From Thunnus maccoyii (taxonomy: Eukaryota > Chordata > Actinopteri > Scombriformes > Scombridae), in assembly GCF_910596095.1 (NCBI RefSeq), contig NC_056540.1, positions 19,616,501-19,680,500 on the forward strand: a stretch of DNA of 64,000 bases, written 5' to 3'. A program made the position numbers and the translations under genes. Shown one piece after another: positions 49,400 through 60,578 of the stretch. The notes under the pieces were generated by a model that did no database searches, was not told where the DNA came from, and saw nothing but the letters and a program-made list of their open reading frames with translations. Every line of letters starts with the position of its first letter. Position 1 is the stretch's first letter.

Positions 49400-49544
49400 A
49401 CAGAGGAGTTTCACCCTTTTTGAGTCTCACAAGTCCATGGAGGCCTTCAGCTCATCTGGCTGCTAACGGAGGCTTTACCAGACAACCGGTGGATTTGTGT
49501 GAAAGAAGAATACACTACAGCTTTGGAAAGCCACTTTCATGAAG
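49400..49544 (+). other. rd3: Candidate first exon (leader) of rd3
   Basis: A good donor (CATGAAG|GTAAGACA) ends at 49544. Joined to the acceptor at 50043, an ATG at 49539 would add only Met-Lys in frame ahead of the usual start. Its context (TTC before ATG) is weak. The 5' end is not determined. Confidence 0.45.
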
Positions 49545-50043
49545 GTAAGACAATAATACAACTTCTGTTGGGCTGAAGTTTGGTTAGAAGAAGGTGATAA
49601 TAGTCTTAAGAAAACATGGCTTGTATTGATCAGTGATATGAGCTGTTTGCCAATTTGTGTTCACTTTTATGCTCGTTATGAGTCACAGTTTGCAGAGTAA
49701 ACAGACTTCGTACTGATAAGATAGTAGCTCTGGCATGAAGTTTATACAGTATTTCAGAGGTTTCAGTTAATCAGTTTCAAAATGCCAAAACCTACTTACT
49801 GCAAACACCTGATGTGATTTTTTTTCATTGTTTCCAAATGTTTCTATGATTTTTAGCTTTATTTTTACACTCTGGTACAATTCTAAATAAACTATAAGAC
49901 TAAATATTAGTATGCTCAGAGATAAGTAAGGTAAATTCCACATCTTTCCACATCCTGTTGACATCCTTGATTAAGATATTGGTTTTCACTTTATGGTTTA
50001 AACTATTATGCTGTAACTCAATACTAATTCTGTCCTTCTAAAG

Positions 50044-52159
50044 ATGTTTCCTTGGTCCGCTGTGTTCACCCTTGAGCCCAAAGTGCCCGGCCAGCGCACC
50101 TCTGAGGAGTTGGTCACCAATACTCTGATGCTGGAGCTGGGGGCCATGGTGAAGCGTACCGAACGCATCCGTCTGGAGCGGGCAACAGAAGGTCGGCGTC
50201 GCCGCCGCAGCTCCTCCTCCACAGCTGACTACAGCTGGCTGGCCAACACGCCGACCCGGCAGCCATTCGAGCTGACCCCCAACGACCTGCTGGAGCTGCA
50301 GGACCTCTGTAGCAAGATCCCTCCTGCACAGTGCGGCCCTTTGATCGTCAGGTGAGAGAGAGAGAGAGAGAGGCAGCAAAAAGGGCTGTGAGACTGAATG
50401 TAGATTCAAAGTGGCAGCAAGAGAGATGTATACTGGTGCAGAGATATGCAGTAAGATGCAGAGAAACAGAAAGCTATATGAGAACGAGACAATGCATGAA
50501 GAAACAGAATGAACAAGAAAGAGGAAGAGAGCGCAAAGCAAAGTACATTTACTAAAGTACTGTATTGTTTTATGCTGCGTCACACTTCTTCTACACCACA
50601 TTTATTTGACATATATGTACAAGTTACTCTGCAGATTTTGAAATCATATAAGCATATATAGTATGAAGTATTGTTGTCCGGTAAATATGTGTTGTGAACT
50701 AACTAAAAATGTACATAGTAGTTAAAATTAACTCCACCTTGATCAGATACAACATTAAAATATTTTTTATATCTAAATACATTAGTAAAAATAATCAAAT
50801 AATATAAATAGAATATATATAAACAAATATATATTATACAAATACAAATCAATTGTCCTGCATAATGAGTACTTTTATGTTTGGTACTTTAAGTATATAT
50901 TGCTAATCATCTTAGTGTACAAGTAAACTATTTAATGCAGGACTTTAATTTGAAGTACGTAATGAAGTAATTATTATATTGTGCTATTGATGATTTTACT
51001 TAAGTAAAGGATCTGAATACTTTTACCACTGAGAGAGAGACACAATTTCAATCTAATCCCTGTAACTTCTAATAACTCCTAAGATATCATACACGTGTCC
51101 TCTTAAGAGAAGTTAGTAAGAGTGAGAATGAGGATCTGAGACCACTGTCTTCAAGATTCAAGATTCATTTATTATTATGATTTTACGACACAAGATTGTG
51201 TAATGAAATGTAGTTTGTAGTCCGTTTATGCTACTCACAAAAACAAAAATTATATAAATGGGTTATTAAATAATAAGTCATAAAAATGAAACCATTTTTT
51301 TTTATAATTGAGTGCAGAGGTTGATTGGAGGAGTCTCACAGCCTGAGTAGAGGTGATGCCCACGATAATACAACCAGAGATCACAGACCTGTTTGGTTCT
51401 GCTCGTTTAACAACATGTGCATCACAGAGGTCAAGGGTCACAACTGTGGCTCCTCAGCAGCACCAGTAATGTTTGGCTTCTAACTTCTGCAGATATGTTC
51501 TAAATAAAAGATTTTTCTCTTTCTATTTAATGATGCTGCCTCATCCTCTGTCCAGCATACTTACTAGTGTAATGGTAGTTTGTGTTGTAACAGGGGCGTA
51601 GCTACGAATTCTGGGCCCCGAGATGCAATAACACCTCTGTTGTTGTGGTTACATCTGTCTGTCTGTCCTCTTTTCTGTATGGTTGACCTCTTTTTTTTTT
51701 GTCATGAGCGTAAAGCAGTCTTTTAACTCGTTTCTTATTCCAGATTATGCTGTTCCTAATCATTGCAATTACTCCTCCCCCTGCAGGTTCAGGCGCCTGG
51801 TGTCACAGATGGAGCCCGAGGTTCACGAGGTGCCCCGGCTGTTTCGCTTGGCACTGCGTGAGTGCGTGGACGAGGTTAACAGAAACGGAGAAGTGGAGAC
51901 GCATGACCCTGTGTTTGAGAAGCAGCAGCGCAGCAAGAGCCTCTCCTTCGTTACCTTCCGCTCCAAGTTCCGCACAGGCCAGTTCTTCAAGGGCAGCAAC
52001 TTGAGCGGCTCCAGAGGGAACCTGCAGCAGCAGGTGGATTGGTCCGACGAGGAGGAGGACGGAGAAACGGAGGAGGAGGCAATCAAGGCCAGGGCGAGGA
52101 AGGGAAGGAGCAGGAGCATGCCAGAGATCACCCCTATGGAGCAAAGTGCCCAGGGGTGA
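50044..52159 (+). CDS. rd3: Retinal degeneration 3 protein (RD3)
   Basis: RD3 binds and inhibits photoreceptor membrane guanylate cyclases and is needed for their transport from inner to outer segment; loss causes LCA12 in people. The coding exons are 50044-50351 and 51787-52159, with phase AG|G, giving 226 aa (human 195). Family marks are the N-terminal coiled segment ending in a basic run (about 22-56), DYSWLANTP (62-70), LELQDLCSKI..CGPLIVRFRRLV across the splice, EPEVHEVPRLFRLALRE and a C-terminal SRSMPEI (211-217; human RSWSMPEF). The SMPE end argues for RD3 rather than RD3L. An acidic DEEEDGETEEEA stretch near 180-195 is not in my recollection of human RD3. Start chosen at the ATG directly after the acceptor; a two-residue-longer start is possible. 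It converges on stx5. Confidence 0.92.
50540..51032. mobile_element. Dispersed fish repeat in the rd3 intron
   Basis: The block begins AAAGTACATTTACTAAAGTACT and ends TTACTTAAGTAAAGGATCTGAATACTTTTACCACT. Inside are 'ttaactccaccttgatcag' and 'tgcataatgagtacttttatg'. I recognise this as a common percomorph interspersed repeat with AGTACTT/AAGTAAAG-type ends. No coding capacity is seen; its class is uncertain. Confidence 0.75.
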
Positions 52160-52260
52160 GAGGAGGGAGGGAGAGAGGGAGGGGAGAGATGATGCAGAGG
52201 CGATGGTGGGAGGGAGGAAAGGAGCTCCTGTAGAGGAGGTCTGGTGGAGGGGGTGGGGGT

Positions 52261-52291
<31 letters not shown>
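52261..52291. repeat. Homopolymer G31 just after the rd3 stop
   Basis: 31 consecutive G follow a GGGGGTGGGGGT lead about 100 bases downstream of the rd3 stop codon, so they are transcribed in the 3' UTR. Confidence 0.9.
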
Positions 52292-52292
<1 letters not shown>

Positions 52293-52994
52293 AAGAGAGG
52301 ATGAGCACAAAATAGAGAGGAGCAGTATACTGTAAATATGGGGAGGAGACACAAAACAGGGGACGTTGAGGAAAGAGGGAAGGTAGCATTCAGGGAAGGA
52401 CAGAACCGAGCATATTTTCCTGTTTCCTAATCATTTGGCCTCTTTCAAAACGAGGAGAAAAGTCGATGGCTAGGGCTCAGAAAGATTTCTTCACTTAAGA
52501 AAACCAGTCAAATTGCTAACAAACTTTAAGTCTTTAGTCCATCCCAAAAGCAGTATGGTTTTGGTTTTAAGATGTCTGAAGCAGAGCTTTAAAAGTAGTG
52601 TTTTGTTGTGCTGATGGGTAAAAACTTGTTAAAACAAGACTCTAAAAACTAAAATCTGCTGTATGGGATTTTTCTGAGTAATATCTCTTGCATTGCTAAT
52701 CTTCACATGCTTCAGGTATCATTAAAAACAAAGACTAAACTTTAAACTGTTCCTTTAAAAACATGTTACGCAACAGACAGAACAGCTGTCTTCTTCAGTA
52801 GATGTTGGGGTCAGTTAAGGCCTCACATCTGTATATTCAGCAGTTTGGCTCTGGATCACCAGCTCAGTTGCTCCCATAGTGTCCATCAAGCAAATCCCTG
52901 AAAGCAGGAAACGACTAGAATCACATTTAAAGTATTTTTTATTGTGGATGAAAAGGATTTGGGGGAAAAGATACAATGTTGTCATTACTCTGTG

Positions 52995-53000
52995 AATAAA
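52995..53000 (+). terminator. rd3: Candidate rd3 poly(A) signal
   Basis: An AATAAA hexamer 836 bases after the stop codon on the coding strand, followed by a T-rich tract. Supported only by position and motif. Confidence 0.35.
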
Positions 53001-54579
53001 ACAGCTTTTTTTCACAAAAATATTTGCGTGATCCCTTTTGTTAAAAAATGTAACTACTACATTTGCGTGCATTCTTGCATTTTGGTCCATTTGTTTTAAG
53101 TGTTCACTTTTTAAGTGTGGTAGCTTTCACGAGTCCTTTATGACTTTATCGCAGCCGCCAGGGAAAACTGCACTTTATTTTTAGCCCAAAGGTGAATCCT
53201 TCTGGGTCCTGAACCGTGATGAAAGAAAGGGAAAAGGAATACGAAGTGAGAATATGTTGAACACATCGCACTAACCAGCTCTGCTTAACACGTCTCAGTT
53301 AACTAACCTCATGGCCCAGTGCGGCTAATTATATCACTGCTGACTAATCCTCTTATCCCAAGAAAATCTCAGCCGTGAAAGCCAGCACCCCATTTTTGTT
53401 TTATTAATATGCACTTTCTTATCAATACATCATTATCACTATTTGCACTTTTTACATTGAAGTCAAGGCATTTGGCTAAGAAAAAAAAAAAAACAGACAG
53501 GGGAAAAAATAGGAAGAATGTCTTTTCTTCTTAAAAAGCTGTGGTCATTTAAATAACATCCTGTACATCAGATAGATAAAGAGGGGAAGCAACTACAACA
53601 GTGACGTCCAACCAGACACTTCCAGGGAATCTGGCTGATTCTAGTCACTTTATTAGTGGGCTTTCACAACCAGCGTAACCCCTTCATAAGCACTGATGTC
53701 AAATACTTGAATCGTCTCCCTACAGCACTCAATGTGCGAGGTTTACACCATTTCAATCTGCATCCTGGCTGGCAACCAGACAGTCCAAACATTTTCCTCT
53801 ATAACAGTGTTATAACATACAGTTCTTGCATGGATCATACCAGCGACGTTCCCTCCGGCCGGCTGCGCTGCCCTTCTTGTGCCTCCAGGACACAAGACTC
53901 TGGACCTCAGCGAGTGTCTTCGTACTGTGTCACAGTCCTAAAGTACCCATTTGGCAAATAAACTTTGAAAGCAAAACAGAAAGTAACTAATAAAAAAAAA
54001 AAAAAAGATTTCACATCATAACTGAATGCTGGTGCGTGAAAAAATGTTGATAAACAGGTTAGACAGTCATGCTCTTGAATACAAAGTAGTCGAGTAAACT
54101 AGGAAGCAAAATAATCTGATAAACTCCAGTTTTGTAGTTTGGCTGTGAAATAACAATAATGAATGACGTGTGGGAAAGGGAGTAAACACAAAAAAAAAAA
54201 AAAGACAGTTTGCAGAATCAAACCATTAAATTATAGCCATTTTGATTAAATGTTTATGTATAATTGGTCAAAGTACAATACAGAGCAGTATTCTGCTCAC
54301 TCTATACAAAGAGGGGATTTTAGATAATTTATTCATCAACATTTTCATTCTCGACTGCATATTGTCGAATTCAGATCGAGAGTCTGTGGCTTGAGAATAA
54401 CCGACAGTCTGTATTCTTTTAAGTGGATCTCAAGCCCCCGTTAAACCGTCACTTTGATAGAGAAGTCTGTCCTTCAAAAACGTTGTCTGGGCGCATCGTC
54501 TCAGTCCTGCTTTAGCTTTATTTCCCCTCCCTCCATGTGCTTTCCCCGCCCCCGCTCTCCTCAGCCGCTCCTCTTTTCT

Positions 54580-57500
54580 TTAAGCAAAGAAGACAACAAA
54601 GACGATGAAGAAGATGATGAGGACGAGAAAGATCTTGATCATCAGCCAGCGGTTGGAGGAGACTGACTGGAAGTATTTGAGGATCTCCGTGTGGGCCGCT
54701 TCCACGTTCAGTTGCGTGTCTTCAACGTTGGCATCGATCCTGCGAGAGGAGCGTGACAGGTTGAATGATCAGTGAGACGGGACTTCAAACACAGACGCTA
54801 ATTACACAACAACTCATCAATTCTCTTTCAAAACCAGTCAGTTCAGGACATTCGTGTCAAGTTAAATATGTAAACATTTTGTAAACGCATGATTATATCC
54901 TGATGACATGAACTTACCTTGACTTCGTTCTACAAATTTCTGTTGTCCAAATGAATGATTCAGAGTTTGATGTATTTAAAAGCTAACAAAAGCAGCTACT
55001 GGAGCTTCATTTTTACACATATGAGATGTTTTGTCTCAGTGCAGTGCGGTGGAACAAACTGCATTGCTTTGAATATTAGTTATTTTGCCTGCATTTCCCC
55101 ATGTTGTGATTGAAATCTGAAATCTTCCTCATTAATAACATGATAATTATTTCAACCGTATTTCCCAGTCCTGATTAAATGTGTCAATAAACTGGAAAAT
55201 GACAGAATTTCATATAAAAATTCTGCATTAAACCATGTAAGATAGATTACCAGCTTTAATTTCCATTTTCTTGTTTGAAAACATTCCAGCATTTCCTTTC
55301 TGGAGGACCTTTCCTATCAAGATCCTCCATATATTTCTATCTTCATCTCACCTTTGGATGGTCTCCTCTTGCTCCTTGACCATGTGTGCCAGCTGCTGGA
55401 ATATTGAGCCCAGTTCCACGATGGTGCTCTCAATGTTCTGCATGGTGTCTGCACGGCTCTGGATGTACGAATCCTATAACGACACGGGTGACAAGATTTC
55501 AAAAAGGGTCATTGAAGAGCATGAAAATGTGCAAAGTCTATATATTTGCTCACTTTTTCCAAATATTTAAGTCTACGATTTCTACAAAGTGATACATTTC
55601 TGTCTTATATTGGCAAAAACATAAACACATTGCCAAGTAATTGACTTCAAAAATCAATTTCTCTTATTTATTAATTCATCAATCTTCTGCTCTAGCCCTC
55701 TTAATCTACCTGACTTTAAGAGACATACACCAAAAGTCTACCTGCTCATCAATAAGCTGGAGTTGCAGGGGATTGGTCTGAGAGTCCATGTCGATGGCCA
55801 CATCCCCCAGACTCCTGGACTCATCCTGCATCAAGACTGAGCTCTCTGAAGGGAGACAACAAGCAAAACACAGAACCATGTTCAACAAGCTCATGTAGAA
55901 ATCCTCAATGGTAGAGGCCAAAAGCAGAAAGAACAGCGGGCACATACAGTAGCTAGTTATACCCACTGGGAGAGTCAAACGTTCCAGGGAAATACCTTTT
56001 AAATTTGAGGTTGTATAGCCCTGGTAGTCATTGCGCAGCTCGCGACCTGCATGCGGCTCCTGGGCCCCTTTTTTGCGGCTCCCTAAAATATTTTTTAATT
56101 TTTGCATTACAGATGACCAAATACAGTAATAATCATTCACATGGATTTCGAGCAGTTCCTTATTACAACAGCTGGGGTTTCGCAAAGTACACTGGCAGTC
56201 AAATGTTTCTGTACATGCTTGTGGCATTTGTAGCTAAACTTCAAGCAATGTGCTCGTTCTAAATACCCTCAAATTAGAACACTTTCAAAACACAACAATT
56301 ATAACCATAAGGTCAAATTTTTGAGTCTTTTCTTTGTCATGAGCAGAAGATGTGGCCAATTATTTAAGATCTAAATTTTTCTATGCAAGAACTAATTTCT
56401 GGAAACCACTTTGATCATAATGAGATGATTATTACATAATTTAATGGCAGATGCTCGCAACAGATTAAGCAATTAATTAAGCCTTGACAGTTCTAGCATC
56501 AATTGTCAAGAAAAATAAATCTGTAAAATACTCTGTCTGCGACAAGAGCCTAGTTACAGTGATCATAATCAAACAAATTTTATTAATTTCCAATAAAATA
56601 AAATATTAGAAACACTCTTAATTCATATATATTTGGTATATATATATCATTTAATTTTTGGATATTTACAGTGAGCAACATTGCTGAAGTTTTGACCTAC
56701 GAAGCTGAAGTAGAAGCTGTCCATAAACATTTTACTGGCAGTGTAAATGCCTGCACAGGAAGCGTCTGAGCTTCTAGTGCTCATTAGAGGGTCTCTGGTA
56801 AGTAGCCTGTTTAGCAAAACATTCAGCTATTCGTTTAGCAAAATGGTAAACTGAGCAGGAGCCAGACATGTCGAATATTCCCTCAAAGCCAAAACAAAGA
56901 ACTACTAAAGGCGTGTTCACTCTATTATACTTTTTAAAAGTGTTGGCACAATTTTCCTGTTTAACAGATGAAGAGCAGGCAATATTTAAGGTAATAATTG
57001 ATTTTTAGAACGGGGATACTTTACAATTTTTTGAGGAACACATATGACCGGGGCATGTTTTTGTGAGGATTTGTTTTTTTCTGCGCAGAAGGTTAAAATA
57101 ACTAGAACAATCAGAATGAAAACAGGACTTACACAAAATGTGGTGAGGGCAAAACTTTCCCACAAAAAATATCAGCATAGAGTGAACACGCCCTTACGAA
57201 GCTACACCGGCATGCTGTGTTTATCTGTTCCCATAACTTTGTGCCATAACTTTAGCGCGAGACCCTTGTAAAAATCATGAGAGAATAGTGCACAACTACA
57301 AGCCTGGAGCTGAGATGTGAATGGACTTACTGAAGTTGTTGGCCATCAGAGGAGAAGAGGAGACGGGAGGCTGGGAGAACTGCTCTCTCCTGCTGCGCTG
57401 CTGTTTCAGGTTCTGCAGAGACAAACGATGGTTGTAAACATGACTGAGAAGAAACCTGCTCCCAGTTCAAAACCGTATTTTTCCATTTTCTGCCTTTGAA

Positions 57501-58542
57501 TGATTAAGTATTTCGAACACGTCTCACCTCTGTTCTGACTTCTAGGACTGATTTGAAGTCATTGGACATTGAAGCCAGTTTAGACTGTGGACAGAGAAAA
57601 ATGCAGTGAAGTTAAACAAAATGCAGCTCAGTCCGGCTGTGTGCATTTGTTACAGCGCTCCATGATGCAATAACTTTCAAATATGACATGTAAAACTATT
57701 TAATTTATTCTAACACTTGTTATTAAACTGACATGATTTCTTCCACATTATGGTCATTGTACAGAATCACAACCTGGGCATATTTCATGAGAAGTTTTGT
57801 TTTATTTCTCCTTCTTATAAATGGCTAAAAGTCAGAGATAATTAAATAAAAATGTGAAAATCAAGACTGCTTTTAACTGTAAAAAGTCTTAGTTTAAATG
57901 GGACCTATTATACTTTTTGTGGTTTTCTGTTATTTATATACTGTTATGATGTCAGATGTACATGTTAACCTCAAGTTTTGAAACTTTTTTTAACATATGT
58001 AGAAATGCTGCCTGCAAGTCAAAAGCCAGGCATTCAACCTGATCTGTAGGGATGTATTTGTTGACATTTCGAGTAAAGAACGAGAAGAAGGAGGGGGGGC
58101 CTTAAAGAGACAGGAGCTAAAACGGCCTGTTTCAGACAGAGGCTGAACTGAGGGGCTGCATAAAGAGCCAATATAAGATAAATAAGGAGTTTTTTAAACT
58201 GTCAATCATGCAAAGATACTCTAGTGGAGTCCCAGAATAAAAATATAGACCTGAGCATAATAGGTCCCCTTTAACCTTGTTTCTTTTAGGCATAATTTTA
58301 AAAAATTACAAAAAACACTGTCTACAAAAGCAAAGCTTACCAGGATGTAACTGGTTCCACACACTTAGACACAGTTCACAGATATATATATATACACACA
58401 CTGTATAGTGTGTATTAAACTGTACCTGTAAAGACACCACTATAGTGTTAGAGTGGGTTTGGATATGTCGGCCACCCGGAGCTCCACGAGACCTCACCAA
58501 GTCTTGCAGCTGTGCTATCTGTTTGTTTAGGCTGTTGATGTC

Positions 58543-58575
<33 letters not shown>

Positions 58576-60577
58576 AGAGGTATAAAACAGAGAACGGATC
58601 TATTCTTAACCATGTACGTCCACAAAACCACATTTCACGGGTTGTTAAAAATTCAACTCACTTGTTTAATAATGTACGTTAGCTCCTCAATCTCCACTGC
58701 CTTGTCGTCAAATAGAGATTTTCTTTTTGCCACTAAAACATCAAAACAACAGCATGTAGGATCAGCACATTGGGACACAAAACAGATACACACACACAGA
58801 TCTTTACAACAGATAAAAATAAGCTGGAATGACATTCAAGGACACTTACGAATAGTGAGTTTTTCCAGTTTGGCAAATGTATTGCTCAAGTCTTTCCCAA
58901 TTCTCCTACAAGAAAAACAAACAAACAAACAAAAAGTAGTACAGCAACTTTCTGGGAAATATGCTTCTATGTATTATCATCAAGAGTTAGATAAGAGGGT
59001 TGTATTAGTTTTATCTATGTGCTCGGGTCAAACACTAAATTCTCCGCTAGAAATTCTTCTTAATCGTCTCATTTAACTTACAGAGAAACAATATAAATAC
59101 TCCAAAGTACGCTGCACAAGTGCAATGATGTTGTATTTCACATGCAATAAGGACAAAGAGGATGGTAACGTGTGAAAACAACACAACACCCAATATCAAC
59201 ATAAGAGAATGAGTGTATTCAGCAAATATTTATTAGCTGTTGAAACGCATAAGAAAACAGAGTTTGAGGAACTTACTTGGCCATGACTGTGAAGTCACTG
59301 CGCTGCCTGAGCGCGCTGAGAGCTGGTTTACTGGGCTGGACTCCATTCTGATAGGGAGGGAAAAAAAGTGAAGAATATAAGAAGGAGGAAGAATTTGAAA
59401 ATGAGACACTGAAAGGTAACTGAAGATATGACAACAGTGCTCCTAAACTCCTAAACATTGATTCAGATACAATCAATTAGTCAAGTAACAGATTACCAAC
59501 TGATTCCAATCTTGTTGACTTATTTGCCTATACCATTGTAGTCAATTGTCAAGTAAAAATCCCCCAAATTTCCAGGTTAAAGCTTCACAAACGGTGCTTC
59601 CTTTAATCCATTTCATATTAGATAAAATTAGAGAGCTGATATGTGTCTTATAACAAACACATAACCAAACATTTTTGATGAGGATCCAAAAGATTTATTT
59701 CTGAGATAAGTGTTATCAAGACATTTACTGAGCAGAACATTATACAGTTGTAAAGTAAAACTCTCCAGTGAACAAACTAACTAGAGAGACACTGGAGATA
59801 CTGTTTCTAATTTACCTCTAACATATCTTTGGCATGTCTGTGCTGCGATTTCTCTCATTTATCAGCTGACATGTACATAATACCAATGCTGATAAAGCTG
59901 CAATTAACATATACTGGATTGATACTTTATATAGGTTAAACCAATTTATCAGGCTGTACTTGTGACGTGTGGCCATTTGCCATTATCTTGAGATAGGGGA
60001 TTTGCAATAAGAGAGGAATCTCATATAAGCTTCAGATAAGTTTTTAAATGCATTTTTGCACAAAATGACTGTGTGGATACAGCTGTACCCCATCAATTAC
60101 ATTGAAAGCACATTTGAAGGGGATCTTTTAATAGCCAGTATGAACAGGAGGAATGATTCCAGTGAGGAAAACCACTTTCAGTGTTCATATGGACATCTGG
60201 CTGTTGTTTTAAGACAGACTTGTGAAATTGTGAACCTGTCCTTTAAGTGTTTTAGGATGTTTTCAGGCCTGACAAATCAACTAAAACTTGACTAGACTAC
60301 TGCAACGCTCAGTGAAACCAAATGTAGAAGCTGAGAAAGAAGTAAAAAAGGAACCAAAACCAAAAGTAATCAAGACTACAAAAAATAAAAGTGAAAATCA
60401 CACAATAGCCTGCTATAAATGTATATATTATTCAGTTAGGATGAATGCCTGTTTTGACTTAAGTGACAACGTTATAAATGTGTAGGTATGTCAGGTATAG
60501 GTGTCCTAATATACCTGTCTGCCCTGGAGAGACTTGCAGGCTGACTGGAACTCGAGGGTCCGGTCACGACACGTCAT
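54580..60577 (-). CDS. stx5: Syntaxin-5 (Qa-SNARE, ER-Golgi)
   Basis: Syntaxin-5 is the Qa-SNARE for ER-to-Golgi and intra-Golgi fusion, pairing with GS27/GS28, Bet1, Sec22b and Ykt6. Exons: 60577-60515, 59347-59277, 58905-58850, 58732-58662, 58542-58426, 57584-57528, 57412-57331, 55845-55742, 55473-55352, 54739-54580; phases join to give 300 aa, nearly the human short form (301). MTCRDRTLEFQSACKS begins the protein. The regulatory N-terminal part is followed by KRKSLFDDKAVEIEELTYII (about 65-86) and TNPLQLQLIDEQ. The SNARE motif runs about 212-271, with zero-layer Q242 in VKEQEE, then SSNRWLMIK and a single TM anchor (about 284-299) ending VVFFA. Upstream of the start, a TGA is in frame and a splice acceptor lies one base away, so no long-isoform extension is encoded in this exon. 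Confidence 0.97.
55846..57330 (-). other. stx5: stx5 intron
   Basis: A 1.5-kb GT-AG intron, AT-rich, with no exon, RNA gene or recognised transposon seen. Confidence 0.8.
57585..58425 (-). other. stx5: stx5 intron
   Basis: A GT-AG intron. The stretch 57900-58270 ('gggacctattatactttttgtggttt ... cataataggtcccctt') has inverted ends (GGACCTATTAT / ATAATAGGTCC) and looks like another short inverted-repeat element. Confidence 0.65.
57899..58272. mobile_element. Inverted-repeat element in an stx5 intron
   Basis: The left end AATGGGACCTATTATACTTT and the complement of the right end AAAGGGGACCTATTATGCTC form a terminal inverted repeat around about 370 bases. There is no coding content. The 'ggcctgtttcagacagaggctgaa' interior is typical of a common fish non-autonomous repeat. 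Confidence 0.75.
58543..58573. repeat. CA/TG microsatellite at an stx5 acceptor
   Basis: In the stx5 transcript (TG)n runs directly into the splice acceptor TAG of the 58542-58426 exon, replacing a normal pyrimidine tract. Confidence 0.95.
59348..60514 (-). other. stx5: stx5 intron
   Basis: A 1.2-kb intron, AT-rich. The plus-strand open frame at 60056-60295 shows no motif and is likely chance. Confidence 0.75.
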
Positions 60578-60578
60578 C

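Larger units (their letters stand above)
44111..49400. other. Intergenic spacer between cenpf and rd3
   Basis: The two genes are divergent. The spacer holds repeat copy 7 (44540-44910), a long GT microsatellite (46331-46396), a decayed LINE (46480-47870) and an inverted pair at 47937-47953/48099-48115. The 78-codon open frame at 44159-44395 has no recognisable motif. Confidence 0.6.
52160..54579. other. Convergent rd3 / stx5 3' UTR region
   Basis: The two genes end towards each other. A plus-strand AATAAA at 52995-53000 could terminate rd3. A minus-strand AATAAA (complement of 54517-54522) lies only 58 bases past the stx5 stop, so a longer stx5 3' UTR is possible. No other gene is recognised. 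Confidence 0.5.

Noticed and set aside
50044-52159. Calling the gene RD3L
   Set aside because: The C-terminal SRSMPEI and the acidic/basic tail match RD3; RD3L lacks that ending.
51803-52389. Minus-strand frames of 183 and 188 codons with proline runs
   Set aside because: They are antisense to rd3 exon 2 and the poly-G tract. The proline run is the complement of the homopolymer.
60056-60295. 79-codon plus-strand frame in an stx5 intron
   Set aside because: No motif and no splice context; AT-rich intron with chance open frames.
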